From: an uncultured Oscillospiraceae bacterium | GTDB lineage: Bacteria; Bacillota; Clostridia; Oscillospirales; Oscillospiraceae | Assembly: GCA_934589155.1 (NCBI GenBank) | Contig: CAKTNP010000002.1 | Span: 91,471 to 155,470, forward strand | Direction of reading: 5' to 3' | Length of the DNA stretch: 64,000 nt | Part shown: positions 7,435 to 15,201 of the stretch, in pieces | Position numbering within the stretch: position 1 is the stretch's first letter | How the letters are laid out: the number at the start of each line of letters is the position of its first letter | Position numbers and translations under genes: made by a program | The notes under the pieces: generated by a model | The model's database searches: none | Told to the model about the DNA's origin: nothing | The model's input: the letters and a program-made list of their open reading frames with translations, nothing else

Positions 7435-9642
7435 TCACGCGCTGCGGACCAGCCCCGTCAGGATCCACATGGGGATGCTCCACAAAAGGGCATAGAGCAG
7501 CAGATTCCCGGCGGTCAGGGTGCCGATGGCCCCGATCCAGGCCAGCACACCGCCGATGGCCAGACCCAGAACGCCGGACAGCAGCCCCGCCGCCGTGGAC
7601 CACAGGGCTGAGGAATACAGGGTCCTGCCGCAGGTCACGGACTTGGCCAGGGAGGCAAATTCCGGCCGGGTCAGCAGGGCGATCTGCTGGGCCTGCTCCG
7701 AGGGCCGCCGCTGGGTCAGAGCCGCCCGCTCCCGGGGGTTGGGGAACACGATCCGAGCCGGGTTGGTCTTAAAGCGCAGGTGAATGAACTGGGGCGTGAT
7801 CACAAAATCCTGGGCGGTCAGCACCGGTGTCACGCCGGAGCTGCGGACCAGGGTATTGAGTCCTCCCACAGCGGCCCGGGTCACGGCATAGTTCACGGCA
7901 AATACGCCGCCCAAAAACCCGTTTACCGCCACATATACCGCCTGATTCACCCGGGTCCCCTCCGGCAGATCCACGCCCATAGCCTGCATGAAGGCCATGG
8001 AGCCTGCCAGCACGGAATCCTGGCCCACCTCGGCGCTGATGCCGCCGTTGTCATACCGGCGCAGGTTGGTTGCCCGGCAGGTCCGAAGGTTCCGCCGCTG
8101 GGCCAACTCCGTAAAAATACCGGACAGGCCGCTGCCGGAGGCGCAGATGGCGGCGGCACCATAGGCGATGGTCTGGTCGGGGTCCACATCGGGATAGAGC
8201 TTCATGCCGTTCATGCGGAGCTTGTCCGCCGGGAACAGATCTCGGTCCGACAGGGGCACCGCCAGCTTTCCCCGGGCGGCCCGGGCTCCTGCCCAGCCGG
8301 ACAGGGCAGCCCCATGCGCCTTGAGCCTGTGGGCGGCATTGGACCAGGGACGGCTCACCGCCACCAAAAGCCAGGCGGGGCAGCCTGCCAGCAGAATCCC
8401 TGTAAAACTCCGGGTAAAGGCCGGAAAGCTGCCGCCGCAGGTCAAGCCGCTGAGAACCAGCGCCGCTGCCAGGGCGCAGAGCAGATAAATGTCCCGGACC
8501 CGGACGGCGCCGGGTACCTTTTCCTGCTCCTCATAGAGTCGGTTCACATCGCCCCGGCTCCGCAGGACGCCGTCTTTCCCCTCCCAGAAGCCGAGCTCCC
8601 GGACGGCGGCATCCACAGATGTGCTCTTCCGCACCACCTCGATGGTCTCGCAGATCCGGCTCCGGTTCTGGCAGTCGGACCAGAGGGCCATGGTGAAATT
8701 CAGGCAGGTCAGGCCGCTGTATGGGCTCCGGCCGGAGAGGATGCACCCCACCCCGTCAATGGCCGTAAAGACCAGCAGTACAAACAGCACCGTGTGGGCG
8801 TCGGGCCGCAGCCGGAACAGCCGCAGAAGTCCCTCCACCGCTACTTCATAGCACATGAGGGCGCAGAGCAGGAACAAAACCATCTGCAAAAAGGGCAGGA
8901 ACGACGCGCCGCCCCGGAGCTGCAGCACCCGGAACAGGTCCAGCGCCGTCAGCAGCAGACTGGCCACCGTCAATATAGCCGCCAGGAACAGCCGCACCTG
9001 GGCCCCGGCCAGGCCCATGGCCGCTTCCTCGTACCGCTTTTCCAGGGTCTTTCCGGGCTTTTCCAGAACCTTCCAGCCCTCGGACTCCGTCTTGGGGCTC
9101 TCGGCGGCGGTCTCCGCGATCTCCGCCCGATCCTCCGGGGTCAGCACATCCTCTTCATAGAAAATGGGGGACAGGGGCTTGGCGCCCTCCGGCGTATAGA
9201 CCCGAGTCGGTCCCCCCTCCCGGGTCCGGTTCCCCGCTTCCTCAGAGGCGGGGGGCGAAAAACGAACGGTCTTTTCCTCCAACTCCGCAGCTTTGGCCGT
9301 GATCAGGGATCGGTCCAGCCGGACCGTGTCGCCGGTGTCCGCCGGTGTCACCGGCGGAGCGTCTTTCTTTTTCTTCCTTTCCCGGCGCTTTTTCTTCTTT
9401 TCCGCCGGAGGAGGTGCTTCCCGCAGGTGCTCTCGCAGGGCCTCCCGATCCAGCCGGATGGTATCCTGGCCCGCTTCCTCCTGTGTCTCCGCCGGGGCGG
9501 CGGGTGCTTCCTCCTGTCCGGGCGTTTCCCGGAAATCCTGGAGGATGTCGTCCAGCTCCAGGCTCTCGGAGAGCATGGGTTCCTCCTCCCGCTCCGGCTC
9601 CTTCGGGAGCTCCGGCGGGGTCCGGTCTTTTTTACGCTTCAA
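7435..9642 (-). CDS. Membrane protein resembling a catalytically dead P-type ATPase, with a disordered N-terminus
   Basis: 735 residues. Residues 1-205 are charged and low-complexity, with three short repeats DTIRLD (60-65), DTVRLD (105-110) and KTVRF (124-128). Transmembrane pairs follow near 215-300 and 385-430, and another near 680-732. The order resembles a P1B ATPase: a CP pair (C421-P422) in the membrane, a loop, then an N-domain-like stretch (DNGGISAEVGQDSVLAGSMA...NQAVYVAVNGFLGG). The phosphorylation motif DKTGT is absent; SDRDLF stands about where it should be, and no TGD or GDGxND motif is seen. Transport by ATP hydrolysis is therefore unlikely. Start is TTG at 9642, 8 nt after AGGAGG; no ATG fits. 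rlmB ends 35 bp upstream, so the two may share a transcript. Confidence 0.55.
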   Translation of the reverse strand: MKRKKDRTPPELPKEPEREEEPMLSESLELDDILQDFRETPGQEEAPAAPAETQEEAGQDTIRLDREALREHLREAPPPAEKKKKRRERKKKKDAPPVTPADTGDTVRLDRSLITAKAAELEEKTVRFSPPASEEAGNRTREGGPTRVYTPEGAKPLSPIFYEEDVLTPEDRAEIAETAAESPKTESEGWKVLEKPGKTLEKRYEEAAMGLAGAQVRLFLAAILTVASLLLTALDLFRVLQLRGGASFLPFLQMVLFLLCALMCYEVAVEGLLRLFRLRPDAHTVLFVLLVFTAIDGVGCILSGRSPYSGLTCLNFTMALWSDCQNRSRICETIEVVRKSTSVDAAVRELGFWEGKDGVLRSRGDVNRLYEEQEKVPGAVRVRDIYLLCALAAALVLSGLTCGGSFPAFTRSFTGILLAGCPAWLLVAVSRPWSNAAHRLKAHGAALSGWAGARAARGKLAVPLSDRDLFPADKLRMNGMKLYPDVDPDQTIAYGAAAICASGSGLSGIFTELAQRRNLRTCRATNLRRYDNGGISAEVGQDSVLAGSMAFMQAMGVDLPEGTRVNQAVYVAVNGFLGGVFAVNYAVTRAAVGGLNTLVRSSGVTPVLTAQDFVITPQFIHLRFKTNPARIVFPNPRERAALTQRRPSEQAQQIALLTRPEFASLAKSVTCGRTLYSSALWSTAAGLLSGVLGLAIGGVLAWIGAIGTLTAGNLLLYALLWSIPMWILTGLVRSA

Positions 9643-9677
9643 GAAAACATCCTCCTTTCTCCAGGGTCCTTTCTTTG

Positions 9678-10475
9678 TTACAGCCGCTGGCGCAAAGCCT
9701 CATACAAGAGGATCGAAGCGGCGTTGGAGGCGTTCAGAGAGGAGATCCGTCCCTTCATAGGGATCCGCACCTTCTGATCACAGTTCTCCCCTACCAGGCG
9801 GCTCATGCCCTGGCCCTCGTTGCCAATGACAATGGCGGCGGGGCCCTTCAGGTCCGCTTCATACATGGCCGCCTCACCGTCGGCGGCGGTGCCGTAGACC
9901 CAGACACCCTTTTCCTTCAGTTCCCGAATGGCGGCCACCACATTGGAAACCTTGGCTACCTTCATATACTCCACGGCCCCGGCGGAGGCCTTGGCCACCA
10001 CGGCGGTGAGCCCAACGCTGCGCCGCTTGGGGATAATGACGCCGTGAGCACCGGCGCACTCCGCCGTCCGCAGGATGGCCCCCAGGTTGTGGGGATCCGT
10101 CAATTCGTCACAGATGACGATAAGGGGCGCCTCTCCCCGCTCCCGGGCCAAAGCCAGCATGTCGTCGATGGTAGCGTATTCATGGGCGGCAGTCAAGGCA
10201 ATAATGCCCTGGTGGGCGTGGGTCACGCTCATCTGGTCCAGCTTCCGCCGGTCCACGGTGTTCACCACGGCTCCGGCGGCCTTGGCCTCCGCCGCCAGCC
10301 GGGCCAGGCCCCGATCCGTATCTCCGGCGGCCACAAAGACCTTATCAATGGTTCGTCCGCTCTTCAGCGCCTCGGTCACCGCATTGCGGCCCTCCAGCAC
10401 ACCCTCGGACAGCTCTTCCGTATTCTCCTCCTGCCGGGGCCGTTCCCGACGGAATTTTTCTCTTGTATCCTTCAT
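9678..10475 (-). CDS. rlmB: 23S rRNA 2'-O-methyltransferase, RlmB/TrmH (SpoU) family
   Basis: 265 residues: an N-terminal substrate-binding domain (GVLEGRNAVTEALKSGRTID) followed by the SPOUT knot fold with the three family motifs DPHNLGAILRTAECAGAHGV, IVIGNEGQGMSRL and IPMKGRISSLNASNAASILL. It should use SAM to methylate the 2'-O of G2251 of 23S rRNA or a related site. I prefer the ATG at 10475, which has GGAG 6 nt upstream, to a TTG four codons earlier. TTGTAC-17-TATAAT lies upstream, divergent from ftsH. Confidence 0.9.
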   Translation of the reverse strand: MKDTREKFRRERPRQEENTEELSEGVLEGRNAVTEALKSGRTIDKVFVAAGDTDRGLARLAAEAKAAGAVVNTVDRRKLDQMSVTHAHQGIIALTAAHEYATIDDMLALARERGEAPLIVICDELTDPHNLGAILRTAECAGAHGVIIPKRRSVGLTAVVAKASAGAVEYMKVAKVSNVVAAIRELKEKGVWVYGTAADGEAAMYEADLKGPAAIVIGNEGQGMSRLVGENCDQKVRIPMKGRISSLNASNAASILLYEALRQRL

Positions 10476-10518
10476 AGCCTGCTCCAATCCCGCTATGTCA
10501 GCGTTACTCTAATTTAGC

Positions 10519-10547
10519 ATTATAACAAAAAAGCCCCGGTGGTACAA
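10519..10547 (-). promoter_or_regulatory. Promoter of rlmB
   Basis: TTGTAC (10547-10542), 17 bp, TATAAT (10524-10519), about 45 bp upstream of the rlmB start. Confidence 0.7.
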
Positions 10548-10605
10548 CCACTTTTGCCAAAATTTAATTTACAAAAAGTTCACCCCAAATCTTTCCCGCA
10601 CCAAT

Positions 10606-10633
10606 TGCGGGAAGTCAAAAACTATGCTATGAT
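10606..10633 (+). promoter_or_regulatory. Candidate promoter of ftsH
   Basis: TTGCGG (10606-10611), 16 bp, TATGAT (10628-10633), about 45 bp before the ATG. The -35 is a moderate match. Confidence 0.5.
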
Positions 10634-10676
10634 ACTCGCATGAGAAAAGGGTATTCCTTCTGAAGGAGGCCAGCAA

Positions 10677-12635
10677 ATGGCGAATCAGAACAGCAATAAT
10701 GACAATAACAACAAGCGGAACGATCCCAACGGGAAGAGCCCTTCCGGCTCCATCCTTCCGCTGATCCTTCTGGCGGTGCTGACGGCTCTGATGTTCAATT
10801 TCATCTACCGGTCCATCAGCTCCTCCCAGATGGAGGAGATCTCCTATTCGGACTACGTGTCCCTGGTGGAGGAGGACAAGGTGGATTCCGTCACCTATTA
10901 TGGCACCACGGAGATCCAGATCCTCACCCGGGAGGAGGCCGCCAAGGCCCCGGCCCGGCAGACCATCCTCACCACCAATCTGCTGCCCAGCACCGACATG
11001 ACGGAGCTGAACGCCAAGCTCCAGGCACAAGGCGTCACCGTGAACCATGAGGTCCCCAGTGACAACTCTCTACTTTACACCGTTCTGTACTGGATTGTGA
11101 TCCTGGGCGGCAGCTACCTGCTCATGTCTCTGGTCCTGAAAAAGATGGGCAAGAACATGGGCGGCGGCATGGGCATGGGTCTGGGCCAGAGCAAGGCCAA
11201 GGTGTACATGGAAAAGCAGACCGGCGTCACCTTCGCCGATGTGGCCGGTCAGGACGAGGCCAAGGAGTCCCTCCAGGAGATCATCGATTTCCTGCACAAC
11301 CCCCAGAAATACGCCGCCATCGGCGCCAAGCTGCCCAAGGGCGCACTGCTGGTGGGCTCCCCCGGCACCGGCAAGACCCTGCTTGCCAAGGCCGTGGCCG
11401 GTGAGGCCAACGTACCCTTCTTCTCCATTTCCGGTTCCGACTTTGTGGAGATGTTCGTGGGTCTGGGCGCCAGCCGGGTCCGGGACCTGTTCCAGCAGGC
11501 ATCCAAGGTGGCCCCGGCCATTATCTTCATCGACGAAATCGATGCCGTGGGCCGTTCCCGGGATTCCCGATTCGGCAGCAACGACGAGCGGGAGCAGACT
11601 CTGAACCAGCTCCTGGCGGAGATTGACGGTTTCGACTCCTCCAAGGGCGTCGTGATCCTGGCCGCCACCAACCGGCCGGAGATCCTGGACAAGGCCCTGC
11701 TCCGGGCGGGACGGTTCGACCGGCGGATCATCGTGGACCGGCCTAATCTGGAGGGCCGCTATCAGACCCTGCGGGTCCACACCAAAAAGATCAAGCTGGC
11801 CGAGGACGTGGACCTGCGGAAGATCGCTCAGGCCACCGCCGGCGCCGTCGGCGCAGACCTGGCCAACCTGGTGAATGAGGCTGCCCTGCGGGCGGTGCGC
11901 CAAGGCCGGAAGGCCGTGAACCAGCAGGACCTGCTGACCTCCTTCGAGGTGGTCATCGCCGGTACGGAAAAGAAAAACACGGTCCTCACCGACACGGAAA
12001 AGCGGATCGTTGCCTATCATGAGGTGGGCCATGCTCTGGTGGCGGCCCTGGAAAAGCATTCCCAGCCCGTGTCCAAGATCACCATCGTGCCCCACACCTC
12101 CGGCGCCCTGGGCTACACCATGCAGATGCCGGAGGAGGAGAAGTTCCTGAGTACCAAGGAAGAGCTTCTGACGGAGCTCCGGACCCTGCTGGGCGGCCGG
12201 GCCGCGGAGCAGACGGTCTTCGGGGTCCAGACCACCGGCGCCGCCAACGACATTTCCCGTGCCACGGACCTGGCCCGAAGGATGGTGACCCAGTTCGGCA
12301 TGAGCGACCGCTTCGGCCTCATGGCCCTGTCCACTGTCCAGAGCGAGTATCTGGAGGGTCAGTCCTATCTGGACTGTGCTCAGTCCACGGCGGCGGAGAT
12401 CGATCAGGAGGTCCAGAAGCTGCTGAGCCGGTGCTATGAGGACGCCAAGAAGATCCTCACGGACAACCGGCCTCTGCTGGACGAGGTGGCCCTGTACCTG
12501 CTGGCCAAGGAAACCATCACCGGTGAGGAATTCATGGCCTACGTCAACGCCGACAAGAGCCGTCTGTCCGAGGGTCAGGCCCAGCCGGAAGCTCCGGCAG
12601 ACGCGCCCGAAGCCCCCGAAGCGCCCCGGGCCTAA
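10677..12635 (+). CDS. ftsH: ATP-dependent zinc metalloprotease FtsH
   Basis: 652 residues. An Asn-rich N-terminus, TM1 (about 26-45), an extracytoplasmic domain, TM2 (about 133-154), a Gly/Met linker, then the AAA+ module with Walker A GSPGTGKT (227-234), pore loop FVG (260-262), Walker B IIFIDEID (282-289) and GRFDRR. The protease domain has HEVGH (448-452). It degrades unassembled membrane proteins and selected regulators. The C-terminal tail is Pro/Glu/Ala-rich ([14 protein letters not shown]). AAGGAGG lies about 8 nt before the ATG. It is a single-gene unit ending in a strong terminator. Confidence 0.97.
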   Translation: MANQNSNNDNNNKRNDPNGKSPSGSILPLILLAVLTALMFNFIYRSISSSQMEEISYSDYVSLVEEDKVDSVTYYGTTEIQILTREEAAKAPARQTILTTNLLPSTDMTELNAKLQAQGVTVNHEVPSDNSLLYTVLYWIVILGGSYLLMSLVLKKMGKNMGGGMGMGLGQSKAKVYMEKQTGVTFADVAGQDEAKESLQEIIDFLHNPQKYAAIGAKLPKGALLVGSPGTGKTLLAKAVAGEANVPFFSISGSDFVEMFVGLGASRVRDLFQQASKVAPAIIFIDEIDAVGRSRDSRFGSNDEREQTLNQLLAEIDGFDSSKGVVILAATNRPEILDKALLRAGRFDRRIIVDRPNLEGRYQTLRVHTKKIKLAEDVDLRKIAQATAGAVGADLANLVNEAALRAVRQGRKAVNQQDLLTSFEVVIAGTEKKNTVLTDTEKRIVAYHEVGHALVAALEKHSQPVSKITIVPHTSGALGYTMQMPEEEKFLSTKEELLTELRTLLGGRAAEQTVFGVQTTGAANDISRATDLARRMVTQFGMSDRFGLMALSTVQSEYLEGQSYLDCAQSTAAEIDQEVQKLLSRCYEDAKKILTDNRPLLDEVALYLLAKETITGEEFMAYVNADKSRLSEGQAQPEAPADAPEAPEAPRA

Positions 12636-12650
12636 GCGGCACCCCCATAT

Positions 12651-12687
12651 AAAAGCTCCCCGGACATGCAGCGTCCGGGGAGCTTTT
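12651..12687. terminator. Bidirectional terminator between ftsH and the Crp/Fnr gene
   Basis: AAAAGCTCCCCGGAC pairs with GTCCGGGGAGCTTTT around ATGCAGC. The symmetrical A- and T-runs let it serve both converging genes; the last stop base of the minus-strand gene is inside it. Confidence 0.9.
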
Positions 12688-13361
12688 CAGGTTTCCGGGT
12701 TTTCCAGCAGGGTAAACCGGTCCCGGCGATAGTCCAGGACCCCCTCCGCCTTCAGTCGGCTCAGCTCCGCCGACAGGGCGCTGCGGTCCACAGACAGATA
12801 GTCCGCCAGCTCCTGCCGGTCATAGGGGATCCGGAAGGTTCTTTTCCCCTGATGCCGGGACTCCCAGGACAGATAGGACAGAACCTTGCCCCGGATGCTG
12901 CGGCCCGTCAGATGGATGAGCTTTTCGTTCATGGCTATGTTCCGCTCCGCCAGGACCTCCAGCAGATTCCGGACCACCCGGCCGTGAAAGGTGCAGCCCG
13001 AGGGGCAGGTGGTCAGGATCCGCCCCACGTCCAGAAACAGCACCCGGCTGGGCTCCTCCGCCGTGACACGCACCGGCAGAGCCCGGTCCGGCAGGCAGGC
13101 ATAGGCCTCCCCGAACACCTGGCCCGGTCCGACAACCGACAGCAGATTCCGGTTGCCCCAGAAATCCTCCCGCTGCACATGAACCCGGCCCGTCAGCACC
13201 AGGCCCAGGGCCTTGATGTGATCCCCGGGAGAAAAGATCTCCCGGCCCCGGCCGAAGGTCTCCTGCCTGGCCCCCAGGCACCGGAGCATGGCCCCAATGT
13301 CCCGCTCCGCCACCCCGGCAAACAGCCGGCTTTCCCGCAGAATCTCCAGATCTTCTTCCAA
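12687..13361 (-). CDS. Crp/Fnr-family transcriptional regulator
   Basis: 224 residues: cyclic-nucleotide-binding-like beta roll (FSPGDHIKALGLVLTGRVHV, then GPGQVFGEAYACLPD), dimerisation helix, and a winged HTH whose recognition helix lies in ADYLSVDRSALSAELSRLKA. FNR-type N-terminal Fe-S cysteines are missing and the cAMP-contacting residues are not conserved, so the ligand is unknown. Start is TTG at 13361 with AAAGGAG 6 nt upstream. A dyad, CTGTTG-N6-CAACAG, lies just upstream, between this gene and the divergent Cys-rich gene, and suits autoregulation. Confidence 0.88.
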   Translation of the reverse strand: MEEDLEILRESRLFAGVAERDIGAMLRCLGARQETFGRGREIFSPGDHIKALGLVLTGRVHVQREDFWGNRNLLSVVGPGQVFGEAYACLPDRALPVRVTAEEPSRVLFLDVGRILTTCPSGCTFHGRVVRNLLEVLAERNIAMNEKLIHLTGRSIRGKVLSYLSWESRHQGKRTFRIPYDRQELADYLSVDRSALSAELSRLKAEGVLDYRRDRFTLLENPET

Positions 13362-13374
13362 TGCCTTCTCCTTT

Positions 13375-13418
13375 CTGTTGGAAATACAACAGATTCTTTT
13401 CCCACATTGTAGTATACT
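13375..13418 (+). promoter_or_regulatory. Crp/Fnr-type dyad and promoter of the Cys-rich gene
   Basis: A perfect dyad CTGTTG-GAAATA-CAACAG (13375-13392) precedes a TATACT -10 box (13413-13418), with no usable -35. If transcription starts 7 bp after the -10 box, the dyad centre (13383.5) is at -41.5, the classic class II position for CRP/FNR activation. Confidence 0.65.
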
Positions 13419-13460
13419 GTCCGTAGAAAGTCAAGACGATACCCCAAAGGAGGGACATCT

Positions 13461-13739
13461 ATGATCTTAGAAGGCTGCCCCGGTGTTTCCCGGCTGAAGA
13501 CTCCCACCATTACGGAAAAGGTCTGCCCCGTCTGCGGCAACGTCATTGAGCTGTTCTCCGTAGACACGGAGGTGACCTGCGATAAGTGCGGCTTCGTGGC
13601 CTATAACGATGAACTGAACTGTATCCAGTGGTGCAAGTACGCCGAAAAATGCATCGGCCCCGAGATGTACAAGCGTCTGGTCACGGACCGGAAAGCCATT
13701 GAGGAAAGCCGTGAAAAAGCCGAAGGATCCACAAAATAG
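13461..13739 (+). CDS. Small Cys-rich zinc-ribbon-like protein
   Basis: 92 residues with eight cysteines: CPVCGN (23-28) and CDKCGF form a likely zinc ribbon, and NCIQWCKYAEKC adds a CxxxC...C group; C6 is free near the N-terminus. Similar Cys motifs occur in uncharacterised anaerobe proteins, but I cannot name a function; a redox- or metal-sensing role is possible. AAAGGAGGG precedes the ATG. The divergent Crp/Fnr gene and the activator-like site suggest that regulator switches it on. Confidence 0.7.
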   Translation: MILEGCPGVSRLKTPTITEKVCPVCGNVIELFSVDTEVTCDKCGFVAYNDELNCIQWCKYAEKCIGPEMYKRLVTDRKAIEESREKAEGSTK

Positions 13740-13742
13740 CGC

Positions 13743-13783
13743 AAAAAAAGGAACTGCCCCGGGATCCGGCAGTTCCTTTTTTA
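13743..13783. terminator. Bidirectional terminator between the Cys-rich gene and folT
   Basis: AAAAAAAGGAACTGCC pairs with GGCAGTTCCTTTTTT around CCGGGATCC, with A- and T-runs on both sides. Confidence 0.9.
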
Positions 13784-14830
13784 TTATTCTTCCGGCTTGA
13801 CCTGGGCGCTGGTCAGGGACATGGTATCCCGGTCCAGAACGGCGGTACCGGAGGCCACGCAGGTGAGGCTCTCATCCTTCTTGGCCTCGCTGTTTTTCAG
13901 GCCCCAGAGCTCGTCGGCGTTGGCGCCCTCGGCCACGGAGTAAATGTAGAAGGTCACGGTCTCTTCCGACCGGAAGGCGGTCTTGGTGAGCTTGCTGGTC
14001 ACCAGGATCTGGTTTTCCTCCAGTCCCTGGGACAGCTGGCCCGCCACGGTCCGGTTCAGGTCCTCCCGCTCCGACTTTTCCATGCTGGTGATGTGGTTCC
14101 GGGTATTGTAGTCATACCAGGCATAGCCGCCGGTGGCGGCGCCGCCTACGATCAGCAGGGTCAGCAGCAGTGCCACCTGCCGCTTGGCCAGCTTCATTTT
14201 GGAAGGCGGACTGTAGGTCAGCTGCATCCGGTAGGTCACCGGCGTCATCACATCCAAAAACAGGATCAGCAGCACGGACTCGATGGGGAACATGACCAGG
14301 TTCTTCAGGATCCGGGGCAGATCAAAAATGGCGTAGGACTTGCCCAGGATCATCTGGTAGTACAGCAGCATGATGGGCGTCTGGATCACGATGTTCACCA
14401 GGAAGCACACACAGAACCGGGACCAGATCACCCGGGCATTGGTCAAAGGCGCCCGGTACAGAAACAGGGCAAAGATCAAAGATCCGGCGATCTCCGTAAA
14501 AATAAAGGGGAAAAAGTAGACGCCGGTGGGAAACAGGATACATCCCAGAGTGTCGCTGATGGCGGCGGCCACAATGGCGACCACAGGTCCAAAGATCATG
14601 GCGCCCAGGGCGTTGACGAAAAAGCCGAGATTCAGCATCAGGGTGGGGGGCGCAATGGGAATGGCCACGGACTTCAGAGCCACGCGGACGGCGATGAGCA
14701 CGGCGGCGATCACCAGCATACGGACCTTGGTCAGCTCCTTGGCCGCGTCCTTCCAGTAGGCTTTGGACCAGGGACTGGCGTAAAGCCCCGGCGCCAGGGT
14801 TTTTTCGGTCGGATCTTGCATTTTGGACAT
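13784..14830 (-). CDS. folT: Folate ECF transporter S component (FolT) with extra C-terminal domain
   Basis: 348 residues. Residues 1-205 are the S component: VRMLVIAAVLIAVRVALKSV, then NALGAMIFGPVVAIVAAAIS and DTLGCILFPTG, typical of folate-family S proteins (usual length about 170-200). A further membrane helix at about 217-237 and a soluble, probably extracytoplasmic domain of about 110 residues follow; I do not recognise that domain. The S component needs an EcfA-EcfA'-EcfT module; one lies about 21 kb away. I place the start at 14830 behind AAGGAGG, because upstream in-frame codons lie inside the THF riboswitch. Confidence 0.85.
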   Translation of the reverse strand: MSKMQDPTEKTLAPGLYASPWSKAYWKDAAKELTKVRMLVIAAVLIAVRVALKSVAIPIAPPTLMLNLGFFVNALGAMIFGPVVAIVAAAISDTLGCILFPTGVYFFPFIFTEIAGSLIFALFLYRAPLTNARVIWSRFCVCFLVNIVIQTPIMLLYYQMILGKSYAIFDLPRILKNLVMFPIESVLLILFLDVMTPVTYRMQLTYSPPSKMKLAKRQVALLLTLLIVGGAATGGYAWYDYNTRNHITSMEKSEREDLNRTVAGQLSQGLEENQILVTSKLTKTAFRSEETVTFYIYSVAEGANADELWGLKNSEAKKDESLTCVASGTAVLDRDTMSLTSAQVKPEE

Positions 14831-14838
14831 AAAAAAAG

Positions 14839-14861
14839 TCCTCCTTAAAAATAATGGAGGA
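14839..14861 (-). promoter_or_regulatory. Hairpin masking the folT ribosome binding site
   Basis: In the mRNA, TCCTCC pairs with GGAGGA, which contains the Shine-Dalgarno sequence, across an 11-nt A/T-rich loop. This is a plausible translational expression platform for the riboswitch upstream. Confidence 0.55.
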
Positions 14862-14987
14862 GGTTTGGGGATATGCAGTTTGTCCCACGCCATGCCCCCT
14901 TTTTTAGCCCTGGGGCAAAGCGTCGATCCCGGCGGCACCTTGTCATGGACCATGGCGTAAATTACGCCTTTCGTATGGGCATCCGGC

Positions 14988-15085
14988 TCAGGCGGTTGCG
15001 AAATCGCATCGCGGAGCAAGCTCCTTCGCCCGGCGGCAACCTCCCATCCGACCGGTACTTAACGCACGATTTCTACTCCCTGCGG
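14988..15085 (-). promoter_or_regulatory. Tetrahydrofolate (THF, folE-type) riboswitch
   Basis: The minus strand reads GGGAGTAGAAATCGTGCG, TTAAGTACCGG, GGATGGGAGGTTGCCGCCGG, GCGAAG, a closed GGAGC/GCTCC hairpin, and GCGATGCGATTTCGCAACCG. This follows the published THF aptamer order (GGAGAGUAGAU...GCGUUAAGUG...GGAUGGG...GUCG...CGAAG...GCAUCCGCUCC). The riboswitch binds reduced folates and is known ahead of folT and folE, matching the gene downstream. A covariance search would confirm it. Confidence 0.88.
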
Positions 15086-15100
15086 CGCTGGACAAAAAAC

Positions 15101-15128
15101 ATTCTACCAGAGTTTCCGGAAAAATCAA
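15101..15128 (-). promoter_or_regulatory. Promoter of the folT leader
   Basis: TTGATT (15128-15123), 16 bp, TAGAAT (15106-15101). Transcription would begin just before the aptamer. Confidence 0.7.
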
Positions 15129-15201
15129 GTATTTCGATCAAATTTTAGCGAATTATTTCCCATCCCCGGAGCGCCGCCCGGAAGGGGGGCCCCGGCTGCC
15201 C

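Noticed and set aside
14831..15019. An earlier start for folT
   Set aside because: The extra codons run through the THF riboswitch and the masking hairpin and have no ribosome site; AAGGAGG supports 14830.
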